The position numbers were made by a program, and so were the translations under genes. From Zanthoxylum bungeanum (lineage: Eukaryota; Streptophyta; Magnoliopsida; Sapindales; Rutaceae): a DNA stretch of 64,000 nt. Positions 44,919-57,913 of this stretch are shown piece after piece. Position 1 is the stretch's first letter; each line of letters begins with the position of its first letter. The stretch lies in NCBI GenBank assembly GCA_019454045.1, contig SKCR01029070.1, positions 62,001 to 126,000 of the forward strand, given 5' to 3'. The notes under the pieces were generated by a model that was given only the letters and a program-made list of their open reading frames with translations, was not told the origin of the DNA and did not search any database.

Positions 44919-46870
44919 TGTTAGTGTTCCTAGAACATGCCAATGATCTAATAAGCAAGAAAAGGTGTTCATAAATTCATTATAAATTGCGGAATTACTT
45001 ACATTGAATGGATTTGAGCTTTTAAAATTTTGAGAAGAAGATCTCCAAGATCCTTCCTTTATTGATTCCAAGCTTTGAGTTGGTTTCCCTATCATCTTAG
45101 AAGACTTCTACAAGTGCTAGCTTTGTTGATTTTGCAACAAAATCAAAGAGAGGAAGACAAGAAGCTCACGCCCATGGAGGATGAAACTCACGCCCATTTT
45201 CAAAACAATTAGGGTTTTCTTGTGTCAAGTGTTGTGTAATGAGAGAGAGAGATGTATTTTGGTAAAATCAATTCACCCTTTTCACCTAAACAAGGTGGTT
45301 GGGTAAATGGTTTCACCAAAACCATCCAAGGTAGTTGGAAAGTTGGTGGCTTGGCATAAATGCCAACTACCCTCCCAACTACCACATGTGAACTGGGCCC
45401 CACATTTGAATTCAAAATTCAAATGGATTCTACGAATGTTGCCGCAGCTCGGATTCGTTTAATCCGATTAAATAAATTTCCGTCGCTAAATAATTAAATC
45501 TAATTTAATTAAATGACGACGCCTCGTAAATATATTACGAATGCCGTTTACGAATTAATTCTAAATTAATCCGTTCACTCGTATTAAAGTCCAACTTTAA
45601 TTTCGTAATGAAATCCAATTCATATTAATATATCTGATATATTAATTTTAGTCCATACGAATAAATTAAATAGAAAAATCAAATTTAACTATTAAATTTA
45701 TTTTACCGATTAATTCCAAATTAATCGCGTTCTCTCTCTTTCGAACACATTTAATCCCAGATTAAATAAAGCCTCAATTAATCCCAGATTAATTTTCTCT
45801 CTCTAAATTAATCCCAGATTAATTCTAGTTTAAGTCAACTGTCATCGGTGAATCTTTGGGAAGCGACCCAAGAGATCCCTGGATATGTTGGCAGTAAATA
45901 CGGTCATCGGAATATCCGAATACGTGCGTACCTCGTACCACGTGCTTATTGATTTACAAGACATGGTTGGCTTCTAGCAAAGCACCGTGTCTACCCAATT
46001 CTCCAGAAATATTCTTACTGGAATATATAATCTATGCCAGGCGTAATATACGTAGAATTACGTATTGCGATCCAGTATCGGATGTCACGTGCTAGGCCTG
46101 GGGCTGGAATTATGTCTGCCCCGTACGAAGCACATGTCGGATGTCTGGTAACTAGTCTCTATAATCGGATGAACATGACCTAGTCATATCATCCCGATGA
46201 CTGCAGTGCTTAAGAGTACTAGTTCCGTATCCTACGTGACATCATCTCCATATGACTGGAGTGATACTTCCGTCTTGACATCACACCCAATACACTACGA
46301 TTCTCAATATACCCAGCAGAGGCGTACACAGAACCGGTTAAAGCCCTGGACGACCAAAACCAAAGCATATTGATTGTCGCAAGTATTAGCGGTGCAAGTC
46401 TCAGGTTAAGACCAAATACACCTACCCTGATTTCGGACTTCCATAGACACATAGTCACACTACCAATGGAATTCTGAGGGGTCTATCCAGAGCGAATCTG
46501 TTTTTTGTACCATCGGTAAAACATAACCTCCTATTACACTTGCATGAGTATCCAATACCCAAATATATGAGAACTATGCCGTTGTGCTCCCACAACGCGC
46601 ACAAGTGTAATACTAGTCTATTCCGCATTATCGATGTCCAATCTCGATAATACTACGACTAGGGATTATTTAATGATTAATCCTTTGTGGACTGATATTG
46701 TCTCATATCATCTCAATCCATGAACTAATCATATGGACCTCCTATCATTTATACATCTAGGTGATCTAATCACAAATGATAAGAGTGCAATCTCCTTGTC
46801 ACATAGTTAATTTGTACAACACACCATGATCTGTACAAATAGTGACGCTATGGGTCATAATTGTCCAACA
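44919..46870 (-). repeat. D2 3' LTR
   Basis: It begins TGTTAGTGTTCC and ends AATTGTCCAACA (1952 bp). It matches 62985-64000, the start of the other LTR, over the visible ~1 kb. Confidence 0.88.
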
Positions 46871-47772
46871 ATCTCCCACTTGGCCTATAGCCAGTCACTC
46901 GAGTGTCATACACCCGAACTATGTACGGTTCGCTCAAACTGCTGAGGAAAGGCTTTCGTTAGCAGATTTGCGTGATTATCGTCTGATGTGATTTATTCGA
47001 TCATCACATTTCCACAATGTATGATCCGAACGAATCAGATGAATAGTCGAAGTATATATCTGGATCGTTGATGAGACCATTAATTCTTTAGCCTGTGCTT
47101 ACGCCTAGCTCAGCTGCTTTCAGAACTATATCTAATCTAATTAGATTTATCATCGACCTAAATGGCTTCTATTGCTGCCTCAGGCGCAGCAATAACCTGC
47201 ATTTATTGTTTATTTTCGGTAATAGTATCTTGCTTGGAAGATTTCCAGCTCACTGTTCCATTATTCAAACTGTATTGCATCATTGTTTTTATCGGTTAGG
47301 AAACTTACAGCAGTGATCCCAGTCAGTTCAAGTTCTCCTTCTCCATAGTTTAAGACGTCATCCTTAGTTCTCTAAGATACTAACGGATGTTCTTAATATC
47401 AATCCAGTGACTATCAATTGGATTGACCTGTTTGTGACTCCATATGCTCAAAGCGTATGAGACACCAGGTCACGTACATTTTTCAATGTACGAGTTCACA
47501 GAGAGTGTTAACAACTTTAAATCTATCCCAGTAGATCTTTATTCCTAGAATAAAGGTTGTTTCTCCCAAGAATTCTACGGAGAATTTTCATGAAAGCCAA
47601 GCTTTCACCGATTGTAATATGGGAATATCATTTCCAAGAAATGACATATCATCATTATTTAGGACAGTCACTTTCAGTGCGCTCCCACTAACCTCCTTAT
47701 ATACAAAAGAATCATATTCGTTTTGAATCAAATCATACACCATTATGATTACACTCAAAAGATAGTTCCAAG
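46871..47772 (-). pseudogene. pol: D2 pol, C-terminal RT-RNase H part
   Basis: It directly follows the LTR, with the AAGTGGGAGAT polypurine tract on the minus strand. It is homologous to 43253-44160 and, inverted, to 54960-55860. Stops are in every frame. D1 interrupts it at 47772/57914. Confidence 0.7.
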
Positions 47773-49839
47773 TGTTGGACAGTTATAACCCATAGCGTCA
47801 CTATTTGTACAGATCATGGTGTTGTTGTACAAATTAACTATGTGACAAAGGAGATTGCACTCTTATCATTTGTGATTAGATCACCTAGATATATAAATGA
47901 TAGGAGGTCCCTATGATTTTTTCTTGGACGGAGAATGATATGAGACAGTATCAAACCACGAAGGATAAATCATTAAATATCCCTAGTCAGAGTATTATCG
48001 AGATTGGACATCGATAAATACGTAAAAGACTAGTATTACACTTGTGCGCATTGTGAGGGGACAACGGCATAGTTCTCATATATTTGGGTATATGATACTC
48101 ATGCAAGTGTAATAGGTGGTTGTGCTTTACCGATGGTACGGAAAACAGCTTCGCTCTGGATAGACCCCCCCGAAATCCCATTGGTAGTATAAATGTGTGT
48201 CTATGGAGTCCGACATCAGGGTAGTGTATTTGGTCTTAACCTGAGACTTGCACCGCTAATACTTGCGACAATCGATATACTCTAGTTGCGATCGTCCAGG
48301 GCTTTAACCGGTTCTATGTACGCCAATGCTGGGTATATTGAGAATCGTAGAGTATTAGGTGTGATGTCAAGACGAAGTGTCACTCCAGTCATAGTGGAGA
48401 TGATGTCACGTAGGATACGGTATTAGTACTCTTAAGTGCTGCAGCCATCGAGATATTATGACAAGGTCATGTATATCCAATTATAGAGACTAGTTACCAG
48501 ACATCCGACATGTGCTTCGTACGGGGCACACACAATTCCAGCCCCAGGCCTAGCACGTGACAACCGATACTGGATCGACATACACTATACTATGTATACT
48601 ACGCCTGATATAGATCTTTTATTCCTGTAAGGATATTTCCGGAGAATTGGGTAGGCATGACGCTTTGCTAGAAGCCAACCTTGTCTTGTAAATCGGTAAA
48701 ACATAGTACTTGTACTTACGTGTTCGGATAGTCCGCGACCGTATTTGCTGCCAACATATCTGGGGATCTCATGGGTCGCATCCCAAAGATTCACCGATGA
48801 CGTATGACTCGCACTTTAATTAATCTGGGATTAATTCGTTGAGAGAGAAAATTAATCTGGGATTAATTACGAAGATATTTTATTTGGGATAAAATATCGT
48901 CTAAAGAGAGAGAACGATTAATTTGAATTAATCGGTAAAATTAATATATTTGATATATTAAACGAAATTAGATTTCGACGCGGAATTGAAATTGGATTTT
49001 AATTCGGGCGAACGAATTAATTTAGAATTAATTCGTTAGCGATGTGAATAGTGATTTCGCTAGGCGTAATCATTTAATTACGACGCGACGGAAAATTCAC
49101 TAATTAGGAATTAGCGAACCCGAGCCCGAGAGTGATTGCGAGCGCATTCGCATTTCGAATTCGAGTGCGGCACGCAAGTCACATCAAGCGTCAAATCATT
49201 AGTCGCATCAAGCGTCAAATCACATGTCACTTTGAGTGATGTGACAATTTGATTGAGTGATTTGACTTGATATGAGTTAGTGGAGTGGTTGGAAAGTTTG
49301 GTATATAACTTTATTTTTGAAATCAATTATTTGATTTACACCATTTGACTTTTGACAAATAATTTGGTAAATCATTAATATATTTTTGGAAAATATATAA
49401 AGAAAACATATACCATTTTTTCACCAACCAACTAACACTTCTTCTCCTCTTTTTCTCTCTCAAACTCACGCCCATGAGGGCTGTGAAAATGCTCACCTGT
49501 TTTGTCTTCAAAACGAGCAGTGGGAAGCAATTTTGAATGATTTTGTGGCAAAATCCAAGTGCTAGCACACTCCTTAGAGGCATACGAAGGTGATAGGGAA
49601 ACCCACCCACGAGCCGGGAATCAAACGACGAAGCTTAGAGCTTCAAATATTGGATCAAAATCTGATTTTTGGAGGCAGAAAATCTGCACAGCAGTGGCAT
49701 TTTTGGAGGGCAGAATTTAAGTTTGTTCTTCACCAAATCGTCTCAACCGATCGATGTGAGTATTCCGCTACCTCCGTTGATGTATCCACACTTGTTATTC
49801 ATGCTTATATTGATCTTGGGACCTAATTAGAAACCAACA
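47773..49839 (+). repeat. D1 5' LTR
   Basis: It starts TGTTGGACAGTTATAACCC and ends AGAAACCAACA. It includes repeats of TTAATCTGGGATTAA at about 48824-48870. It is very similar to 55865-57913. Confidence 0.9.
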
Positions 49840-49853
49840 ATTGCATCAAGAGC
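49840..49853 (+). other. Primer-binding site of D1 (initiator tRNA-Met type, mutated)
   Basis: ATTGCATCAAGAGCC follows the LTR. The D2 equivalent reads TGGTATCAAGAGCC, close to the TGGTATCAGAGC complementary to initiator tRNA-Met. Confidence 0.65.
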
Positions 49854-52680
49854 CTAGGTTTGAGCATGAAAATATTTAGGGCTTAAAATTGGGTAAACTT
49901 GTTTTGAGCATGATTTAAATAAAATGGATGTTTGAGTATGCTTATAACATGTTTAATTGAAAATTGATTAGATCAATTTCAAGAAAATGGTTTGGAACAA
50001 TTTTTCCCCAATAACTTACATTGGCCGAATGTTAGGTTCATGTGGAATCATGGAATTTTTTGATTTTGATTCATTGGATGAGTTGGAATCATGATGGATA
50101 ATGTTAATTTGAAATTAATTGGATTGAATTTTGAATTGAACAAAAATCCCCAAATTCCTTACTTGGCCGAATTGGATATGCCCTATTAAGTCTTGGATTT
50201 TTTGATTTTTGGACATTGGATGTGTTGGAAGTCATTCGGGATGTGGATTTAATATCGATTGTGAAATTAACTGGATTGAATTCGAATCGGATAAAAATCA
50301 CTCCCTTGGCCGAGACCTAAAGCATGTATAAATGGGTTTTGATTTTTGATAAAATGTTTGGACACTAATTAATGTAGATGGCATGATTAATTAGCCTAAT
50401 TTGTGTTTTGGAAATAAATGATTTGGGTGATTAATTATGTTAATGCACTTTGGTTAATTAAAGTATGAAATTTGGAATTTTTGTATTTAATTAAATTGGG
50501 CTTAAAATTGGATTTGGGCCTTTAGTGTTGTTATTGGGCTTAATGGGCTTTGTTGTACAAAGTTGGGTTAAGGCAAATTGGATTGGATCCAATTGGGCCC
50601 AAAACCGCCACCATAAAGCCCAAATGCGACTTAATAGACTTTAAAGTTTAATTGGGCCTAATGGGTCAAAATTGATTTATGGGCTTATGGGGTAACTCCC
50701 GGATTGGACTTTGATTTTCGGTTTGACCCGAGTTGACCAAAAGTCCACGCCTTAAGAAATCAATTAAAAGCCAATTGGACTTTAATTAAATTGACGTTGG
50801 ACGTTAATCGGGTTTTGAAACCCGTTGCGATTAAATTTGAATTTAAGTTGTAAAAGTTCATTAATAAAGTGTAGTATTTAATTTGGAATTAAATAACGAA
50901 TTAGAATTGAATGCATATTATTGGATTTAATGATGTAGTTTAATTTAATTCGAGAATTCGTACTTTGAGTACTTATTCGCAAAGACGAGTTAACTCACAC
51001 AAAATCAAATCATTGTTTGAACATTGGATGATCACTAATTATCAGATTAATTAATTTGATTAGATTGATTGATAACATGCTTGTGTGAATACATGGTTGT
51101 GATGAATGAATAATGTATATCGGATGGATATTAGTCGGGTGGGACAATTTTAGAAATTGTTGTAATAAATTTGATTTATTAAATTGGACCTGCGTGTCCA
51201 GCCTTATCACTTCTATACTCTTGTATTCTCTTCTCACTTATTCCCCTCAATGTAAATGAGGTTTCTTTAGAAGTGTAGTGTAACGGGTAGAAGTAATACT
51301 TGTGCTAGCGGAAGAGAGAAAGAGAGAGATTTGATCTAGGATCGATGTGTAAAGTATCCATCCACATATCATTATTATTTTACATACGCGCTTTATTATG
51401 TGTTTAGAATGCATGTTTAAGGGTGTATGATGATGAGAGACCTTAACAAAGATAATAAATTGGTTGCCAATTTGCACTCGAAAAACCCTCGCAATATATT
51501 AAGCGTTATTCCTTCCATTGAGTGATTCTCACTCAAGATCCGAGACGGAATTGGTTTGTTGGCCAAAGTCAAGGCCTTTGTCTGTCGAAGATGTGTTTGA
51601 ATCACGAAGGCTTTGTTACATGTCAGTGTCATGTCCAAGTCGTGGTTTGTTGGCCAAAGTCAAGACCACTTCTTGTCCATCGACATTGATTACGAAGCTT
51701 TCCATGGTCAATGGGTCGCGCTTGACTGGGATCACTAAGTTTGTTGTGCCAAAGCCAAGGCTTAGTTGATTCAGAGGAAATAAGTTAGGTAATACATTGG
51801 ATGTATTGGCATATATAAGATATATGTTTCGGACTTGGATGTCCCCCTACCGGATCTAGGAATTGGATCGGATCCAATCGATCTTAGAGATCTACCTAGT
51901 TAATTATCATACAATTTGTTGGCCAAAGTCAAGATTGTGTGATATTTAACGGGATCCTAGCCCACTAGGAAACGCAGTTTTCCCGAGTACTCGACCAGGA
52001 TTAGAGGCTTGCCGAAAAATAGTGGGAGGCAAGAATTGAATTTGCAATATTCGTTCAATTACTCGCCATACGCGCTCAAACAAATATCACTCGTCAAATA
52101 ATTAAAAGTATTAGTTGGACTAATATGTAAATTGTTGTTTTTTTAATAAATAGTTGGACTATATATTCAAACTATTCATTTATAGTTGATTTTATAATTG
52201 GATTATAGTAATCAATATAATTGAATTTAATCTATTAAAGTATAGTTGATTATATAGTTGGACTATAGTAATCATTATATTAAATAGTACCTAAATCGAT
52301 GATTAAATAGTTGGACTATTAAAATCAAGATAAAATTGAAAGATTGTCATTTAAAACATAATCCTGGGGAATTGTATTTAAATGGTTTAATTTTCAAATT
52401 GGGAATAAATTTCAGGATGGTCCTGGAAATATAATAATAAGTTATTTTATTTGATAAAATAATATATTAAGCCTAAGCCCGGAGTTAAGCAAACAGGGAG
52501 CATAATCTTGGGAAGATTATGTGATGATAACCTTAGTGCTTAATCCATTATACTTACCAACCGCAGTAGACTCCTTAATTTCTGAATCAGAACTAAGATT
52601 AGATCCTTAAAGTATGATGACGAAGTTGAAGGATCTTCATGGATCTTTTATTAGATCTTAGAAGTACTTAATTTCAATTA
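49854..52680 (+). other. Long leader of D1, no gene recognised
   Basis: It is AT-rich, with TTTGTTGGCCAAAGTCAAG-type motifs at about 51555, 51645, 51737 and 51914, and TATAGTTGATTATATAGTTGG-like repeats at 52140-52290. Matching DNA is found inverted in D2 at 60540-62960. Frames up to 83 codons show no domain. Confidence 0.5.
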
Positions 52681-52689
52681 TAACTCTTG

Positions 52690-53010
52690 GAGAGTTAATG
52701 ACTATTCTCAATGAGACAACGTCAAAACTTTGCAATAAGGCAAGTAGCGCAAGGCGCACCTTACTTCGATATTCTAGAAGGCCAAGGCTTGGCCAAAGGC
52801 TTCTGGAGTGTTGAAACCGGCAAATGCAAAATCATTATAATCTTCTGGGAAGATAAAAGACATATCCCTAAATGTCGGCTAAATATGGCAAACGAGATCG
52901 CGGAAGCGTGACTGCCGTTTGGACATAGCAGACATGAAGGAATTGAAGACGAGCAAGGCTCTGACTTCAAATATGTTTGTCAAAATTATGTTCACTACTA
53001 GTATTAAAAT
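52690..53010 (+). pseudogene. D1 gag C-terminal / protease-region remnant
   Basis: A 66-codon frame at 52711 has a disrupted zinc-knuckle-like Cys...His...Cys cluster. It is followed by Ile-Glu-Asp-Glu-Gln-Gly-Ser-Asp, found where copia gag passes to protease. The call rests on position and on the D2 copy (60000-60180, minus). Confidence 0.35.
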
Positions 53011-53099
53011 TGGATTTTAGATACTTAGTGTGGTACATAAATATATATATTGAAGTTCAAAATCTGCTGTGAGCAGGATACTGACTTCAGTTGAGATTT

Positions 53100-55853
53100 A
53101 ATCTGCGAATTGTAAATGGGATGAAAGTCGTTGTTTTAACCGTGGATACCTAAGTTTAGGAACTACCTTCGGGTGTGTACCTAAATTTGGAAACTGTTAT
53201 AATGTAACTAGTTTGACTAGGAACATTATCTCTATATCAGTGTTTGACCCGCTGCGGGTGAACCTTTATATTTTAGAACACTAAAGTGTTTTATTATATA
53301 AAGATGATATTGAGATAAACACATTAGATGTGAATAACAGCATTTATATTTTGAATATAAATAATATCTCAAATATATAACATGACAAATAAATAGCTCA
53401 ACTGATTTGATCAGAAGAAACTTAATTATGGCATTGATGTATGAGACACAATTAAACAAGAATCATATATCCACACTTTTAGAGAGTGGGTACTAGGACT
53501 GATTTGATTCTATTCAAATAAAGTCTACGAATCTAGTTTATTGGGCAAAGTGCCTAAAATACTATTTACTTGGTAAAAGTGTAAATGCCACCTATCTGTT
53601 AACCCTAGTTCATAGTGAAGCAAGTGGGCCCATATCTAGCTAGGCTAGAAGTGGATATAAATATTTCGTGACCTTACGGATGTGGCATCGCGTTATGGTT
53701 ATGTGTTTCTTTTGAAGAACACAAATCGGAAACTTTTAAGTTTCGACACGAAATAGACAAACAGATCGGCTATAGTATTAAACCGTTACGGTAAGAGCGT
53801 AATGGAAAATACTTAAGCAATAAGTTTCTTACATACTTGAAAGAGTAAAGTATTCTTTCAATGAGGACTCCTCTCGGAACACGTCAGTTTGACGGTGTGT
53901 CCGAACTGAGTAACCGAATCTTGTTGGACATGATAAGGTTAATCATGAGTCACTCTGAGCTACCATTTCCTTCAATGGATAAGCTTTAAACAGTGCAAGA
54001 ACTTATTTAGAATAAGGTTCCATTATAATCTGTTAGACAGATTTCATATTAAATATGAACAGGAAAGAAACCGGGTTTCTCATTCCTGATAATTTGGGTG
54101 TGCTTGGCATATGTTTGGTGATACCACCAACTAAAACCCAAATGGGATAAGTGCCAATTGTAAGTTATCTTAGGGATATGAAAAGTACAGTACTTATACA
54201 ACTCACAAGAGAATAATTAGATTGTTGTTCACCATGCGGTTTTCCTGAGAGGAATACCGATATGCAGTGGTAAGTGGGAGGATAATAAAACTCGATGAAA
54301 ATCGGAGTAATACTGTTCATGGCACCGAGTCTTTAATGGAACACATATAGTCATCAAGGATGAACTATTACCAATAATCTTCGAATACACAAGAACCGCG
54401 TAAGTCAGAGAGAGTCAGAAAACAACCTGGGTATGGGTTTCTGATCTCACCTCATAAATATGTCTATCTATAGAGGTATACCAACTGACTACGTATGAGG
54501 AAGTGATACAAGGTATCGACTCCCTAATATGACAAAGTGTCATGAGTCCGAAATGGATTCCATGTATATCAATAAGTTTGGATACTAGTTGATGTACCGC
54601 AAGGCATTGTGCCTATTGGTACTTATAAGTCTTCAAGGAAGACATACATGGATGGCAACATACCAACGTACTAAGCTAGGCTTGTAGCGGAAAGGTATCG
54701 TTATCAACATTATGTTGATAACGATTCAACCTTTTACCTTTTGCCACGGTATATCCATTTGGATAATGCTTGCTAATGCTGCATGTTTCAGAAATGAAAT
54801 ATGTCAGCTTAACGGGAAAATTGCTTTCCTGAAAAGGAAACCTTTTGGAGGATGTTTATAACGTCCTGACGGTTTTGTCGTACCATAACTAGCAAACAAG
54901 GTTTGCAGGTTAATCGATCCATGTTTCGATTGAAGCAAGCATAGGTTCTTGGAATTTTCGTTTTGATGTAATCATAATAGTCTATGATTTAATTCGAAAC
55001 GCAAAGAATCTTGTGTATATAAGAAGGTTAGTGGGAGCGCACTGACAGTGGCTGTCCTATATAATAATGATAATACGTCATTTCTTGGAAATGATATTCC
55101 CAAAATAACAATCGGTGAAAGCTTGGCTTTCGAGAAAATTCTCCGTAGAATTCTTGGGAGAAAACAACCTTTATTCAAGGAATAAAGATCTACTGGGATA
55201 GATTAAGTTGTTAGAACTCTCTGAGAAATCGTACATTGAAAAATGTACTTGACCTGGTGTCTCATACGCTTTGAGCATATGGATTCACAAACAGGCCAAT
55301 CCAAGTGATAGTCACTGGATTAAAGTTAAGAACATACTTAGTATCTTAGAGAACTAAGGATGTTTTCTTAATCTGTGGAGAATGAGAACTTGAAGTGACT
55401 GGGATCACTGTAGCAAGTTTCCTAACCGATAAGACGACTAAAAGTCACAAACGGTACTACAAAGTTTGAATAACGGTACAGTGAGCTGGAAATCTTCCAA
55501 GCAAGATACTGTTACCGAATAAACAACAAATACGGGTTAATTGCTGCAGTTGAGGCGGCAATAGAAGACTTCTGGGTCGATAAACAAATCTAATTAGATT
55601 AGATATAATTATGTTAGTAGCTGAGCTAGACGTCAGCACAGGCTAAAGAATTAATGGTCTCATCAACGATCCAGATATATACTTTGACTATTCATCTGAT
55701 TCGTTCGGATCATACATCGTGGCGATGTGATGATCATATAAATCGCATCAGACGATAATCATGCAAATCCGCTGACGAAAAACCTTTTCTCAGTAATTTG
55801 AGCCAACCGTACATAGTTCGGGTGTTAGGCACTCGAGTGACTGGCTATAGGCC
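53100..55853 (+). pseudogene. pol: D1 pol: protease-integrase-RT-RNase H remnants
   Basis: Short frames in copia order can be followed. They include an Ile-Ser-Val-x-Asp protease/pre-integrase region (about 53150-53350), an integrase part with Gly-Pro...Ser-Gly-Tyr-Lys-Tyr-Phe-Val-Thr (about 53625) and the later Asn-x-x-Leu-Leu-Asp-Met segment (about 53925). The RT lies at about 54560-55200 (Gly-Phe-Val-Val-Pro, then a Tyr-x-x-Asp position reading Tyr-Asn-Asn-Asp followed by Phe-Leu-Gly-Asn-Asp-Ile-Pro), and RNase H to about 55800. The catalytic YVDD box is lost, and stops occur every few dozen codons. Confidence 0.7.
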
Positions 55854-55864
55854 AAGTGGGAGAT
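55854..55864 (+). other. Polypurine tract of D1
   Basis: AAGTGGGAGAT lies immediately before the 3' LTR start TGTTGGAC. The same tract precedes the D2 LTR in inverse orientation. Confidence 0.7.
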
Positions 55865-57913
55865 TGTTGGACAATTATGACCCATAGCGTCACTATTTGT
55901 ACAGATCATGGTGTTGTTGTACAAATTAACTATGTGACAAAGGAGATTGCACTCTTATCATTTTTGATTAGATCACCTAGATGTATAAATGATGAGAGGT
56001 CCTTATGATTTGTTCCTGGACGGAGAATGATATGAGACAGTATCAGTCCACGTAGGATAAATCATTAAATATCCCTTGTCAGAGTATTATCGAGATTGGA
56101 CATCGATAAATACATAAAAGACTAGTATTACACTTGTGCGCGTTTGTGAGGGCACAACGGCATAGTTCTCATATATTGGGTATATGATACTCATGCAAGT
56201 GTAATACGAGGTTGTGTTTTACCGATGGTACGGAAAACAGCTTCGCTCTGGATAGACCCCCCCGGAATCCCATTGGTAGTCTAAATGTGTGTCTATGGGA
56301 GTCCGACATCAGGGTAGGTGTATTTGGTCTTAACCTGAGACTTGCACCGCTAATACTTGTGACAATCGATATACTCTAGTTGCGATCGTCCAGGGCTTTA
56401 ACCGGTTCTGTGTACGCCAATGCTGGGTATATTGAGAATCGTAGACTATTGGGTGTGATGTCAAGACGGAAGTGTCACTCCAGTCATAGTGGAGATGATG
56501 TCACGTAGGATACGGTATTAGTACTCTTAAGTGCTGCAGCCATCGGGATATTATGATAAGGTCATGTATATCCGATTATATAGACTAGTTACCAGACATC
56601 CGACATGTGCTTCGTACGGGGCACACACAATTCCAGCCCCAGGCCTAGCACGTGACATCCGATACTGGATCGACATACACTATACTATGTATACTACGCA
56701 TGATATAGATCTTTTATTCCTGTAAGGATATTTCCGGAGAATTGGGTAGGCATGGCGCTTTGCTAGAAGCCAACCTTGTCTTGTAAATCGGTAAAACGTA
56801 GTACTTGGTACTTACGTGTTCGGATAGTCCGACGACCGTATTTACTGCCAATATGTCCGGGGTTCTCATGTGTCGCTTCCCAAAGATTCACCGATGACGT
56901 ATGACTCGCACTTTAATTAATCTGGGATTAATTCGTTGAGAGAAAAAATTAATCTGGGATTAATTACGAAGATATTTTATCTGGGATAAAATATCGTCTA
57001 AAGAGAGAGAATGATTAATTTGGAATTAATCGGTAAAATTAATATATTTGATATATTAAACGAAATTGAATTTCGACGCGGAATTGAAATTGGATTTTAA
57101 TTCGGGCGAACGAATTAATTTAGAATTAATTCGTTAGCGACATGAATTGTGATTTCGCTAGGCGTAATCATTTAATTACGACGCGACGGAAAATTCACTA
57201 ATTAGGAATTAGCGAACCCGAGCCCGAGAGTGATTGCAAGTGCATTCGCATTTTTAATTCGAGTGCGGCATGCAAGTCACATCAAGCGTCAAATCACATG
57301 TCACTTTGAGTGATGTGACAATTTGATTGAGTGATTTGACTTGATATGAGTTAGTGGAGTGTTTTGAATGTTGGTATATAACTTGATTTTTGAAATAAAT
57401 TATTTGATTTACACCATTTGACTTTTGACAAATAATTTGGTAAATCATTAATATATTTTTGGAAAATCTATAAAGAAAACATATACCATTTTTTCACCAA
57501 CCAACTAACACTTTTTCTCCATCTTTTTCTCTCTCAAACTCACGCCCATGAGGGCTGTGAAAATGCTCACTGTTTTGTCTTCAAAACCGAGCAGTGGAAG
57601 CAATTTTAAATGATTTTGTGGCAAAATCCAAGTGCTAGCACACTCCTTAGAGGCATACGAAGGTGATAGGGAAACCCACCCACGAGCCGGGAATCAAACG
57701 ATGAAGCTTGGAGCTTCAAATGTTGGATCAAAATCTTATTTTTGGAGGCAGAAAATCTGCACAGCAGTGGCGTTTTTGGAGGGCAGAATTTCAGTTTTGT
57801 TCTTCACCAAATCGTCTCAATCGATCGATCTGAGTATTCCGCTACCTCCTTTGATGTATTCACACTTGTTATTCATGCTTATATTGATCTTTGGACCTAA
57901 TTAGAAACCAACA
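55865..57913 (+). repeat. D1 3' LTR
   Basis: It starts TGTTGGACAATTATGACCC and ends AGAAACCAACA (2049 bp). Small indels distinguish it from the 5' LTR, including one GTCAAATCA(T/C)-repeat unit fewer near 57280. Confidence 0.9.

Larger units (their letters stand above)
47773..57913 (+). mobile_element. Element D1: Ty1/copia, + strand, complete but decayed
   Basis: The LTRs lie at 47773-49839 and 55865-57913, with TG/CA ends TGTTGGAC...ACCAACA. The flanks CCAAG (47768-47772) and CCAAT (57914-57918) are a TSD with one change. It is inserted in D2's pol in the opposite orientation. Order: primer site, long leader, gag/protease remnants, integrase, RT, RNase H (copia order), polypurine tract. Confidence 0.85.

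Noticed and set aside
52140..52290. TATAGTTGATTATATAGTTGG repeats as a replication or attachment element
   Set aside because: They are simple AT-rich tandem repeats shared with D2 (60540-60850). Nothing beyond composition supports such a role.
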